The notes below the pieces were generated by a model. It saw only the letters and a list, made by a program, of their open reading frames with translations. It ran no database searches and was not told the DNA's origin. The position numbers and the translations under genes were made by a program. Shown piece by piece: positions 1 to 8,461 of a DNA stretch of 64,000 nucleotides. The number at the start of each line of letters is the position of its first letter. The first letter of the stretch is position 1. Source of the DNA: Demequina sp. NBRC 110055 (GTDB lineage: Bacteria; Actinomycetota; Actinomycetes; Actinomycetales; Demequinaceae); the NCBI RefSeq assembly GCF_002090135.1, contig NZ_BBRL01000005.1:1-64000 (forward strand), in the 5' to 3' direction.

Positions 1-10
1 CCCTTCTGAT

Positions 11-2062
11 GTGGGTATGAGTATTTCGTCCGTTTCGTCGCTCGGTGCTCCGGCCGTGGGTAGTCGGCGTGGTGAGCGTGAGGCGCGGCGTGCGGAGTTG
101 GCGTTGTCGGTGTTAAGGGCGTTGTTGCGTGGGGATACGTTGACGTTTGCTCAGGCGCTCGCGATGGGCGATGCGGTGGAGGATTTGGGGTTCGCGGCTG
201 GGGCGGTGCGGCAGGCGACGGATCGGATGATGGCGGTTGCTGCCGCGGCGCAGGCGTGGCGCTCTGACAATGGTGCTGGGGTGGGGTTTGCGCGTGCGCG
301 TGGGTATCGCAGTGTGCAGGCAATGGTGGAGAAGCAGGCGGGGGTGTCGGGGCCGGAAGCGAAGCGTTTGATGGAGCTGGGTGAGACGCTCGCGGATGCG
401 GAACGGGCCACGCTAGCTGCTGAGGCGGCGCGTGCGGATGACGAGGTTGGTGACGGCGTGCCGACTCCTGTCGACGCAGACCCTTCGGGCGCCTCGGATC
501 CTGACCCGTCAGATCCCGTCGCGCCCGTGGAAGACGACGGGTCGCTGTTTCCGGGTAGTGCCAGTGATTCCTCGGCGGGAGGCGCTGCGATATCGCCGGG
601 GGCGTCGGCGCCCGAGGTGCCGTCGGGTCCGGTGTTTAGGTTGGTGGCAGCCGCGTCAGCTGACGGGAAGCTTGGTGCGGAGGCCGCCTCCGCGATCACG
701 AGGATGCTGCGTGGTGTGGCACCACGCGCGGATGCGGATCTGATGGTCCAGGCGGAGAAGGATCTAGTGTTCGCCGCCAAGCACATGTCGGTCTATCGCC
801 TTGGTCAGGTCATCAACCGGTGGCGGGACCGTCTGGATGCCGAGCATGTGGAAGAGCTCGCGGCCGAGCGTCGTGAACGCCGGTTCTTGCATGTCGGGGA
901 GAACGCCGACGGGATGATCCGTGTCAACGGGCTACTCGATCCCGAAAACGGCGCACCCTTGGTCGCGGTCATGGGCGCGATGGTCAATCAGCACTTCCGG
1001 TCCAACAAGAAGGCTCGCGACGCCCAAAAACACGGTCATGTCGTCACGATCGATGAACGCACCCCTGCGCAGGTCTGTGCGGACGCGATGGGAGCGTTCG
1101 CGCGTCATATGGCCGGCTGTGACGTCGAGGTCCTGCCCCATGCCAGTGCGCAGGTGGTGGTGACGATGGACTACGACACGATGCTGGCCGCCGCGAAGGG
1201 CGACAGCACCCTCGGCGCCACGATTGAAGGGATGTCGACGACCCCGGAGGCGGGAGAGCTGCGCCGCATGCTGGCCCGCGCCGGCCTGATCCCCTCAGTG
1301 TTGGGCAAGGGCTCGCGCACACTCGATGTGGGCTACCAGGGCAGGTATTTCAACCCGGCGCAACGCATCGCGATGCTCAAGCGCGATGGGGGCTGCGCGA
1401 AATGCTCGCTGCCGGCAGCCTGGGACGACGGCCACCACATCATCCCCGTCGAGTTCGGTGGCAAGACGGAAACCGCCAACGGCGTCACGTTGTGTGTGAG
1501 ATGTCATCACGACGTCCACCGTGAAGGCTGGATTATTGTCGCCACCCACACCGAAGTGTGGTTCATCCCGCCCGCCCACCTCGACCCCACCCGCACCCCC
1601 CAACCCGGTGGCAGGAGGCTGTTCGACGCGACCGCGGTCTACGGCGACCATCTACCCGCGCTCGACGAGGTCATTGCCCGCACCCCGAACGCCGCGACGC
1701 AAGTCGGCGACCACCGGCGACGCGCTACACGCCCACCCGGCGGGGACGGGACGACAAGGAAATCCGGCGTGTCCGCCTGCGCCATAGAACCCGAACCAAG
1801 CAGCCGCGTGCTGGTGGCACCGATGATCGCGTCCGGCGAGCGTCGAAGACGAGCGGCCGTCCTCGAGGAGCGGGGGGCGGAGCAAACAAGCGGAGTCACT
1901 CAAGCGATGGCTCGTGCACTCAGCGTCGCGCGGCGCCGACCGCCCAAGGCTCGTGCCGAGTGCCCACCGCTTCTGCACGGACGTCATCCGAGTGTTCGAG
2001 TGCTTTCAGTGCCCCACGGCTTGAGGCTCAGTTCCACGGTGCACGCTCGTGGACCCGGGTAG
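11..2062 (+). CDS. DUF222 / 13E12-repeat HNH endonuclease-like protein, possibly 5'-partial and with an abnormal tail
   Basis: Family of DUF222 proteins with a C-terminal HNH nuclease fold, common as variable multicopy genes in actinobacteria; the biological role is not established. The DUF222 part runs from about residue 25 to 430. The HNH part (about 455-505) shows CAKC, the pair HHI, an Asn in TANGVTLC, and CVRCHHDVH, so the metal and nuclease residues look intact. A GTG at 11 and an ATG at 17 are both possible starts. The frame is open to the window edge and no ribosome site is visible, so it may begin upstream. The last 120 or so residues are Arg/Pro-rich and unlike the family, which normally ends soon after HNH; a frameshift near 1700 is likely. 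The first 700 bases use many T- and G-ending codons, unlike the C-ending bias downstream. Confidence 0.72.
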   Translation: MGMSISSVSSLGAPAVGSRRGEREARRAELALSVLRALLRGDTLTFAQALAMGDAVEDLGFAAGAVRQATDRMMAVAAAAQAWRSDNGAGVGFARARGYRSVQAMVEKQAGVSGPEAKRLMELGETLADAERATLAAEAARADDEVGDGVPTPVDADPSGASDPDPSDPVAPVEDDGSLFPGSASDSSAGGAAISPGASAPEVPSGPVFRLVAAASADGKLGAEAASAITRMLRGVAPRADADLMVQAEKDLVFAAKHMSVYRLGQVINRWRDRLDAEHVEELAAERRERRFLHVGENADGMIRVNGLLDPENGAPLVAVMGAMVNQHFRSNKKARDAQKHGHVVTIDERTPAQVCADAMGAFARHMAGCDVEVLPHASAQVVVTMDYDTMLAAAKGDSTLGATIEGMSTTPEAGELRRMLARAGLIPSVLGKGSRTLDVGYQGRYFNPAQRIAMLKRDGGCAKCSLPAAWDDGHHIIPVEFGGKTETANGVTLCVRCHHDVHREGWIIVATHTEVWFIPPAHLDPTRTPQPGGRRLFDATAVYGDHLPALDEVIARTPNAATQVGDHRRRATRPPGGDGTTRKSGVSACAIEPEPSSRVLVAPMIASGERRRRAAVLEERGAEQTSGVTQAMARALSVARRRPPKARAECPPLLHGRHPSVRVLSVPHGLRLSSTVHARGPG

Positions 2063-2120
2063 GTCACGAAGGAGTCGGCAACGGAGTGCGCGCGGTTCCT
2101 GGGGCGCCGTTAAGCGACGG

Positions 2121-2153
2121 ACGGGGATGCCCAAGAGATCTCGGCATCCCCGT
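2121..2153. terminator. Hairpin between convergent genes
   Basis: A perfect 11-bp inverted repeat (ACGGGGATGCC and its complement) with an 11-base loop lies between the converging HNH and CAP-SLH genes. There is no U-tract on either strand. It is best read as a bidirectional terminator. Confidence 0.6.
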
Positions 2154-2207
2154 GCCGCAGGAGCCACCCCAAACCGGGCAGAGTCTGACGGCGTCCTTCA
2201 GAGATCA

Positions 2208-3242
2208 CTAGAGGATGCTCGAGGCCCGCTCGAAGAAGGCCGCCGTTGCCTCGCGCGTGACATCGTCCGAGGGTCGGAACGTGCCGTCCGCAAAGCCCGT
2301 CGTGATGCCCGTGCTGCGCAGCCAGACCACCTCACGGTAGAACTGGTCGCCCGAGTCCATGTCTTTAAACGGTGAACGACTCGGCGCCGAGAACCCCGGC
2401 TCGCCCGAGTACCGGTACAGGAACGCGGCCATGGCCTCGCGCGAGATCTCCTGCTTGGGACGGAAGGTGCCATCCGACCAGCCGGTCGTGATGCCCGTCG
2501 ACGCGAGCCATGAGATCTCCTTGTAGAACTGCGAGGACGAGGAGACATCCTTGAACGGCGAACGGCTCGGTGCCGAGAAGCGAGGCTCGCCCGCATAGCG
2601 GTAAAGGAAGGCCGCGAAGGCTTCGCGAGTCACGTCGTTGGACGGGCGGAACGTGCCGTCGGCGTAGCCCGTCGTGATCTCCTCGGTGGCTAGCCACTCG
2701 ATCTCGTCGTGGAACTGGTGGCTTGCCGGCACGTCCCAGAACATCGAGCCCGCGGCCGAGGTAGCAGCGGTGTAACGACCGAAGTCCTGCACTGCCCAGA
2801 CGCAGTCGCGGCCCGAGTCGTATGCGACGCCAATGCCGATGTCAGTGAAGGTCGAGCGCAGCATGTTCGCGCGGTGGCCCGAGGAGTTCTTCCAGCCCTT
2901 GATGATCGCGTCCGTGTTGGCGTTGACGCCGCCGTAGCCGCACGCGTAGCCCACGTTCTCGCCCCAGCTCGACAGTCCGCGCTGCGGCATCTGCGAACCG
3001 AACTTCGGGTTGTGTGCCAAGGTGCGGGTCGAGCGCATGTGCTCCGCCCACGACTGCGCCACCGAGTCCACGCCGCCATTGCGGCCAAGGTCATCCACGC
3101 CGTACGAGGCGCGGTAGGCGTTGGTTGCCGTCTCGATACGGTCGTCTCCGCTCGTCGCAGCGCTGGCGGGCACCGCCGCCCCGACGGCGAGGGTGGCGAC
3201 AACAGCGAGGGCGATCGTGGCGCGCGTGAAAACTGCCTTCAT
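2208..3242 (-). CDS. Secreted CAP-domain protein with three SLH repeats
   Basis: A 344-residue surface protein. Residues 1-28 form a signal peptide ending in PASA. A CAP (SCP/PR1-like) domain follows at about 33-170, with SWAEHMRSTRTLAHN, SSWGENVGY, SGHRANML and VWAVQDFG, so the His and Glu residues of the CAP cavity are present. Three S-layer homology repeats fill about 175-340, each with a variant of ITTGYADGTFRP, and should tether the protein to a wall polymer. The CAP domain function in bacteria is uncertain. The start is an ATG with no good ribosome site. The SLH repeats closely resemble those of the SpoIID protein at 4370-6283, on the other side of purU. Confidence 0.9.
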   Translation of the reverse strand: MKAVFTRATIALAVVATLAVGAAVPASAATSGDDRIETATNAYRASYGVDDLGRNGGVDSVAQSWAEHMRSTRTLAHNPKFGSQMPQRGLSSWGENVGYACGYGGVNANTDAIIKGWKNSSGHRANMLRSTFTDIGIGVAYDSGRDCVWAVQDFGRYTAATSAAGSMFWDVPASHQFHDEIEWLATEEITTGYADGTFRPSNDVTREAFAAFLYRYAGEPRFSAPSRSPFKDVSSSSQFYKEISWLASTGITTGWSDGTFRPKQEISREAMAAFLYRYSGEPGFSAPSRSPFKDMDSGDQFYREVVWLRSTGITTGFADGTFRPSDDVTREATAAFFERASSIL

Positions 3243-3398
3243 GAGGCGCGAAGTTATCTGCGTCCGACACGCAAAGGGAATCTGGTGTGAAGAATCCCAC
3301 TCTTGCTCAGGTATTTCCGGATCGTGCCGAGGCCACGGCTGCGGCTCAGGCGCCCGAGCCTTGGCTTGCGCTCGACTCGGTCTACGGGAGCTCGGCCC

Positions 3399-4253
3399 CT
3401 ACCGGAAGACGATGGTGCGGTGACCGTCCAACAGGACACGGTGTTCGGCATGCCAGCGCACCGCCCGAGCGAGCGCTCGGCGCTCCACGTCGGCACCGAC
3501 GGCCGTGAGCGACTCGGGCGTGTGTGAGTGGTCCACACGCTCCACTTCTTGCTCGATGATCGGGCCCTCATCGAGGTCGCTCGTGACGTAGTGCGCCGTC
3601 GCCCCGATGAGCTTCACGCCCCTGTCGTGAGCCTGGAAATACGGCCGCGCGCCCTTGAACGACGGCAAGAACGAGTGGTGGATGTTGATCGCTCGCCCGC
3701 GCAGCGCCTCGGACAACTCGGGGGAGAGGATCTGCATGTACCGAGCGAGCACCACGAGCTCGACGTCCAACTCGTCGACCAAGGCGAGGAGGCGAGCCTC
3801 CGCATCGGCCTTAGTCTCTGCAGTCACCGGCACATGGTGGAACCTCTTGCCGTAGAACGATGCAAGTGGCTCGAGGGTGGTGTGGTTTCCGGCCATCGCG
3901 ACGATGTCGATGGGAAGCGTCTTTGCGCGCTCACGGAAGAGCAGGTCGTTCGCGCAGTGAGCAGCCTTGGACACGAGCACGAGCGTGCGCATACGTCGGC
4001 CGGAGACGTCCAGATTCCACGTCATACCGAAGCGCGCGGCAAGGGTGGCCACGGCGCTTTCCATCTGCGGGCGCTCGGCGGGACTCGTGACCTCGACGCG
4101 CATGAAGAACAGGCCAGTGTCCGGGTCCCCGAACTGCTGCGATTCCGTGATGTTGCCGTCGAGTTCCGCCAACGCGCCGGAAACCGCGTGCACGATCCCC
4201 GGGCCGTCGGGGCAGGACAGGCTCAGCACATAGCGGGTGTCGGTCTGCGTCAT
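3399..4253 (-). CDS. purU: Formyltetrahydrofolate deformylase
   Basis: Hydrolyses 10-formyl-tetrahydrofolate to formate and tetrahydrofolate, balancing the one-carbon pool. The 284-residue length matches the family. An N-terminal ACT domain (about residues 5-80, starting YVLSLSCPDGPGIV) precedes a formyltransferase domain. The active-site segment NIHHSFLPSFKGA lies near residue 188, and DLDEGPIIEQ supplies the catalytic Asp; Asn, His and Asp are all present. I chose the ATG at 4253 because TACGCT sits 7 bases upstream, which fits a leaderless transcript; an ATG at 4280 would add nine residues. It stands alone between two SLH genes but is functionally linked to glyA-folD at 13-15 kb. Confidence 0.95.
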   Translation of the reverse strand: MTQTDTRYVLSLSCPDGPGIVHAVSGALAELDGNITESQQFGDPDTGLFFMRVEVTSPAERPQMESAVATLAARFGMTWNLDVSGRRMRTLVLVSKAAHCANDLLFRERAKTLPIDIVAMAGNHTTLEPLASFYGKRFHHVPVTAETKADAEARLLALVDELDVELVVLARYMQILSPELSEALRGRAINIHHSFLPSFKGARPYFQAHDRGVKLIGATAHYVTSDLDEGPIIEQEVERVDHSHTPESLTAVGADVERRALARAVRWHAEHRVLLDGHRTIVFR

Positions 4254-4260
4254 GGCGCCC

Positions 4261-4266
4261 AGCGTA
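4261..4266 (-). promoter_or_regulatory. Leaderless-type -10 element of purU
   Basis: On the minus strand TACGCT (TANNNT) lies 7 bases before the ATG at 4253, so transcription would start at or next to the start codon. Confidence 0.5.
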
Positions 4267-4332
4267 CTGACCGCGACCATGGCATCGGTGCCGTCGGATT
4301 CGTCTCATCCTCTTGACGCACCGTGCTCAGGT

Positions 4333-4355
4333 GTCACACTAGTCACTTGTGTCAC
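4333..4355 (+). promoter_or_regulatory. Three GTCAC direct repeats at the SLH-SpoIID promoter
   Basis: GTCAC occurs at 4333, 4342 and 4351, an exact 9-base period. A TTGACG hexamer at 4313-4318 is a plausible -35, and the repeats cover the region where the -10 and transcription start should fall. This looks like a regulator site of unknown identity. It also argues for the later GTG start of the gene at 4370. Confidence 0.4.
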
Positions 4356-4369
4356 GAAGTGGACTTGGT

Positions 4370-6283
4370 GTGAGCGACAACGTACTAACCCAAACGACCC
4401 CCCGCCCCGGCAAGCGGAGAGGCCTTGCTGCTGCGCTTGTTGCGCTCGTCAGCGTGGCACTCACCTTGGTCGCGGCGCCGGCGAACGCGGCGACCGGCTT
4501 CTCCGACGTGCCCGCCTCGCACCAGTTCGCCAAGGAGATCTCCTGGCTCGCGGGTGAGGGCATCACCACGGGCTACGCGGACGGCACCTTCCGGCCCAAG
4601 GACGAGGTCTCGCGCGAGGCCTTCGCGGCGTTCCTGTACCGCCTGAGTGGCCGCCCCTCCGTGTCGCTTCCCTCGACGTCGCCGTTCAAGGACGTCGCCA
4701 AGGGCTCGCAGTTCTACAAGGATATTGTCTGGCTGTCGAAGCAGGGCATCACCACCGGCTGGGCGGACGGCACGTTCCGCCCCAAGGACACCATTGATCG
4801 TGACGCCATGGCTGCCTTCCTCTATCGCTACAAGGGAAGTCCCTCCTTCAGCGCCCCCAAGACCTCTCCGTTTAAGGACATGTCGACCTCGTCGAAGTTC
4901 TACAAGGAGGTCACCTGGCTGCGCTCGACCGGTATCACGACCGGTTACGCGGATGGCACCTTCCGCCCCAAGTCGGGCGTCTCCCGTGAGGCCACGGCGG
5001 CGTTCCTGTACCGCCTCAGTGGTAGCCCCTACGTGAAGCCGCTCATCCCGACAAGTTTCACGGTCAAGGGTGCCGGCTACGGCCACGGTGTGGGCATGTC
5101 GCAGTACGGGGCTCAAGCGATGGCGCTCGATGGCAAGAGTGCAAGCGACATCCTGACGTACTACTACAAGGGCACCACGGTGTCGTCCGTCGAGGCCGAC
5201 AAGAACCTCAAGGTCCAGGTTTACGGCAGCGGCAGCGACTGGAAGGACACCGCGACAGTCGTGGTGCGCTCGATCGGTGACGACAAGACCGACGACGGCC
5301 AGTGGCGCCTGCGCTTCTACAACAAGGGCGAGTCGACTCCCCACACCACCTGGTACGGGAAGAACAACGAGAAGCTTCACATCATCCGCTCCGGCACCTC
5401 GATCACGATTGAGCGTGATGGTGGCGTCAAGGCGACCGCGACCAAGGACGTCGCTCTGCACTGGGAAGCCACGACGAACTACCAGTCGACCTCGGACGAG
5501 GACGTTTACGTCGATATCTATAAGGGAAATGGCGCCTCCGAGATCCGTGCGACCCATGGCAAGTACCGCCACGGGAAGTTGCTCATTTCTGCACCGAGCA
5601 GCCGTATCAACATCACCAATGAGCTCAAGCTCAACACGGAGTACCTCTACGGCATCGCCGAGATGCCCTCGTCGTGGGACGCGGACGCGCTCCAGGCGCA
5701 GGCCATCGTCGCCCGTGGCTACGCGCTGCGCGCCTACAACAGTGGCCGATCGGCGAGCTGCGACTGCCACATCGTCGATGACACTCGCGACCAGAACTAC
5801 TCGGGCTGGGTCAAGGAGAATGAAGGCACGAACGCGTACTACGGCAAGCGCTGGGTGAGCGCCGTCAACGCGACGGTCAGCGGCACCAAGGGCAAGGTGC
5901 TCACGAGCGGCGGCTCCATCGCGCGGACCTATTACTTCTCCTCGTCCGGAGGTCAGACCGAGAACAGCGAGGACATCTGGAGCGCGACACTGTCATATTT
6001 GCGTTCGACGGATGACCCCTGGTCCGAGAGCTCGATCAACCCCAACCGCTCCTGGACCCAGACGCTGAGTCAGTCCACGGCGAAGTCGGCGTTCGGCCTG
6101 TCGGACGTCGTCTCGATCAAGGTCACCGGCCGGACCGCAGGCGGCTCCGACGCGGCCGCGACCAAGGTGACCGCGACATCGTCCACGGGCAAGACCTCAA
6201 CAATCACGGGCGCCGAGCGCATCCGCAGCAAACTTGCCAACGGCAAGTCGCCATGGCTGTGGTCGTTTACCGCGAACTACTAG
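4370..6283 (+). CDS. Secreted SLH and SpoIID/LytB domain protein
   Basis: A 637-residue exported protein. The signal peptide has an Arg-Lys-rich start (GKRRG) and ends near PANA. Three SLH repeats follow at about residues 44-222 (ITTGYADGTFRP, ITTGWADGTFRP, ITTGYADGTFRP). The rest is a SpoIID/LytB region, a family acting on or stimulating cleavage of peptidoglycan. Its two signature blocks come in the order GYGHGVGMSQYGA (near 237), then YLYGIAEMPSSW with LQAQAIVARGYA (near 425), the reverse of classical SpoIID. The family name does not imply sporulation here. A GTG at 4349 would add seven residues, but it lies inside the promoter repeats, and GAAGTGGA precedes 4370. It converges on the CDP-alcohol phosphotransferase gene with 23 bases between. 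Confidence 0.88.
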   Translation: MSDNVLTQTTPRPGKRRGLAAALVALVSVALTLVAAPANAATGFSDVPASHQFAKEISWLAGEGITTGYADGTFRPKDEVSREAFAAFLYRLSGRPSVSLPSTSPFKDVAKGSQFYKDIVWLSKQGITTGWADGTFRPKDTIDRDAMAAFLYRYKGSPSFSAPKTSPFKDMSTSSKFYKEVTWLRSTGITTGYADGTFRPKSGVSREATAAFLYRLSGSPYVKPLIPTSFTVKGAGYGHGVGMSQYGAQAMALDGKSASDILTYYYKGTTVSSVEADKNLKVQVYGSGSDWKDTATVVVRSIGDDKTDDGQWRLRFYNKGESTPHTTWYGKNNEKLHIIRSGTSITIERDGGVKATATKDVALHWEATTNYQSTSDEDVYVDIYKGNGASEIRATHGKYRHGKLLISAPSSRINITNELKLNTEYLYGIAEMPSSWDADALQAQAIVARGYALRAYNSGRSASCDCHIVDDTRDQNYSGWVKENEGTNAYYGKRWVSAVNATVSGTKGKVLTSGGSIARTYYFSSSGGQTENSEDIWSATLSYLRSTDDPWSESSINPNRSWTQTLSQSTAKSAFGLSDVVSIKVTGRTAGGSDAAATKVTATSSTGKTSTITGAERIRSKLANGKSPWLWSFTANY

Positions 6284-6306
6284 GAGCGGCCGATGCCGCG
6301 GCTGGC

Positions 6307-7119
6307 TTACGCAGCCGGCGGCGCCTTGAGCTGGGCCGAGGTGAGGATCGCCAGCGTGTGGCCCGCGATGACGAACGGCGCCGCCACGAGGAGCACCACG
6401 ACGGCCGCGGCCACGCCGTTGAAGCCCGCGATGGCACCCACGATGGCGAACGCGAGCATCACGAGCGTCTGCTCGACCGAGTGATAGGCGCGGTGGATGG
6501 GCACGAGGTTCGCCGCCCGGCGTGCGCGGGCGACCCAGCCGACGGTGGGCACCTTGATGCCCGTGTCCTCCTTGGCCAGGGGTAGTCCGCCCTGGACGCG
6601 AGCGAGGCGCGAGCCGTCGTTGAGCGACTTGTTCCACAGCACGAGCATGCCGAGTAGCGCGCCCGCGAGGGCCCAGCGCCAGTCGATCGGGTCGCTTTCG
6701 ATGGCGATGCGCAGCCCCGCTGCCATGGGTACCAGCGACTCCGTGGTGGTGTGAGCGATCCGGTCGAGGAAGATGCCGCGCGGCCCCATCTTGCGGGTCC
6801 AGCGCGCGACCTCGCCGTCGGAGGCGTCGAGCAGCATCTGGCCCATCGCGAGGACGGCTGCCAACAGAGGACCCCACCACCCGGGGATGAGAAGCGCAGC
6901 GGCCGCGGCCCAGCCGCACAGGATCATGCCGACCGTCACGCCGTTGGCGCTGATCCCCGCACGCACAAAAGTTCGTGTTAGGTAGGGAGAGAGCGACCGG
7001 GTGAAGACGTCGCCCGTCCAGTGCTCCGAGTTCTTGCGCCCCCGGATCTCGGGCGGCTGGCAGACCTCGCGGATCTGTTCGATAGTGGGATGCGCGGGGC
7101 GGTCCTCAGGGCGATGCAT
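6307..7119 (-). CDS. CDP-alcohol phosphatidyltransferase family membrane protein with altered motif
   Basis: A 270-residue polytopic membrane protein of the family that moves a phospho-alcohol from a CDP-alcohol to an acceptor. The family motif DG-x2-AR-x8-G-x3-D-x3-D appears near residues 98-120 as DASDGEVAR, then eight residues, then GIFLDRIAH. The last Asp, the proposed catalytic base, is His here. The start codon overlaps the end of the TagB-like gene by 14 bases, so the two are probably cotranscribed and translationally coupled. That pairing suggests a step in making a phosphopolyol wall polymer rather than bulk phospholipid; this is inference. Substrate unknown. Confidence 0.82.
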   Translation of the reverse strand: MHRPEDRPAHPTIEQIREVCQPPEIRGRKNSEHWTGDVFTRSLSPYLTRTFVRAGISANGVTVGMILCGWAAAAALLIPGWWGPLLAAVLAMGQMLLDASDGEVARWTRKMGPRGIFLDRIAHTTTESLVPMAAGLRIAIESDPIDWRWALAGALLGMLVLWNKSLNDGSRLARVQGGLPLAKEDTGIKVPTVGWVARARRAANLVPIHRAYHSVEQTLVMLAFAIVGAIAGFNGVAAAVVVLLVAAPFVIAGHTLAILTSAQLKAPPAA

Positions 7120-8344
7120 GACCGGATTGTTTCACGGCCCGTTCCCGATCACGCTCCTGAGCAACCTCACGGCACGTCCGCACGAAGGCCTCCGTGGCCT
7201 CGGCCGCGTTGAGTCCGCCCAGGTAATGGTGGGCGAGTTCCTCGATGTCGTTCAGGTGCGTGGGGTCCGCGATCGTCTGGCGCACTAACTCACCAGTGCC
7301 GACGGCCTGAGTGGCGTCGATGCGCGGCACCGTCATGTGCAGGCGCGACGGACCGGCCGGCACGGCCTGGGGGGTGACGGGCACCGTCACGAGGAGCGGC
7401 TTGCGCTGGCTGAGCCAGTCGGAACTCATCGCTGAGATGTCGGTGACGAGGACATCGGCCCTCTGCATGGCATCGGTCTGGTCGGCGGAGGTATCCACCT
7501 CCCCATGCTCTCCTGCGGCCGTCACGAGCGCTCGAACGGCCTGATCGGCCTCCCGGTAGCGGCGATCCGACACCCCTAGGCGGGGGTGGGGGCGGTACAG
7601 GACCGAGAAGCCCGAGGCGAGGAGCGACCGCACGATAGCCTCACCGTGCGAGATCACGGAGGAGTAGGCGTTCGTCTCCTGCGAGCCCTCCCACGTGGGG
7701 GCGTAGAGCACCACGCGGGCCTCGTCTCGCGAGACGCGCTCGGGCAGTTGGGGGCGCCCGATGACGCGGAGATGGCGGGCGGCATCGAAGAAGAGCACCT
7801 CGGCCGCGTAGCGCTCGATCGCCGCCGGCCCGGCGACAAAAGTGAAGTCAAAGCCCTTGACCTGATTCGACACGGACACCGACTTATCGGAGTCGCCGTG
7901 GGCCAAGAAAATGTGGGCGACGCCCGTGGAGCGCAGGCCCACCATGTTGTTGTTGGCGTGGCCCACGTAGATCGCGATCTTGGCATTGCCACGATCGACG
8001 AGTCCTGCAAACGTGCGGTTCCTGGCCACGATCAGGACCTCGAAGTCAGTTTCTTCGCGCACGGCCCGCGCGGTCCGGCTGTCCTGAGTGATGACGGTGA
8101 CGCCCCCGTACTTGTCGAGCTCCGCAAGTGCTCCGTACCACTGGCGCAACTGATACAGGTTCTCCGGTGGGTCGGGGAAGAACACCAGCGACTCGGAACG
8201 AATCACGTAGTCGCCGAGCTTGTCGTCATCGCCCCGACCGTCCGGGACTCCGCCCGGGAGCAGCCCCAGCCGTCGTATGGTGGCCCCGGCGAGGGAACGC
8301 AACGGCGCTAGCAACGCGGACCGCGTTCGTCGGTCAACGGACAT
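7106..8344 (-). CDS. TagB-like CDP-glycerol glycerophosphotransferase family protein
   Basis: A 412-residue protein related to teichoic-acid glycerophosphotransferases, which transfer glycerol-phosphate from CDP-glycerol to a lipid-linked acceptor or growing chain at the inner membrane face. Recognisable parts are VVLYAPTWEGS, the YRPHPRLG stretch with the conserved His, and a TDISAMSSDWL block matching the TD-x-S-S motif of the family. The start is the ATG at 8344; an upstream TTG at 8380 is possible but weaker. It overlaps the downstream CDP-alcohol phosphotransferase gene by 14 bases and is divergent from the GNAT gene. The exact polyol is unknown. Confidence 0.8.
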   Translation of the reverse strand: MSVDRRTRSALLAPLRSLAGATIRRLGLLPGGVPDGRGDDDKLGDYVIRSESLVFFPDPPENLYQLRQWYGALAELDKYGGVTVITQDSRTARAVREETDFEVLIVARNRTFAGLVDRGNAKIAIYVGHANNNMVGLRSTGVAHIFLAHGDSDKSVSVSNQVKGFDFTFVAGPAAIERYAAEVLFFDAARHLRVIGRPQLPERVSRDEARVVLYAPTWEGSQETNAYSSVISHGEAIVRSLLASGFSVLYRPHPRLGVSDRRYREADQAVRALVTAAGEHGEVDTSADQTDAMQRADVLVTDISAMSSDWLSQRKPLLVTVPVTPQAVPAGPSRLHMTVPRIDATQAVGTGELVRQTIADPTHLNDIEELAHHYLGGLNAAEATEAFVRTCREVAQERDRERAVKQSGHASP

Positions 8345-8461
8345 ACCGGGGACGCCGGGTGAAGGGAACGCACCAGGCAAGCGTACCGGGCGCTCTGGCG
8401 CCCGACCCGGGCCCGCGCGTCACGGCCGTGGTCCAGCAGGCTTCCGTGCCAGGATGGATGC

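Noticed and set aside
4370..6283. Evidence for sporulation from the SpoIID-like domain
   Set aside because: SpoIID/LytB domains occur in many non-sporulating bacteria; no other sporulation gene is present.
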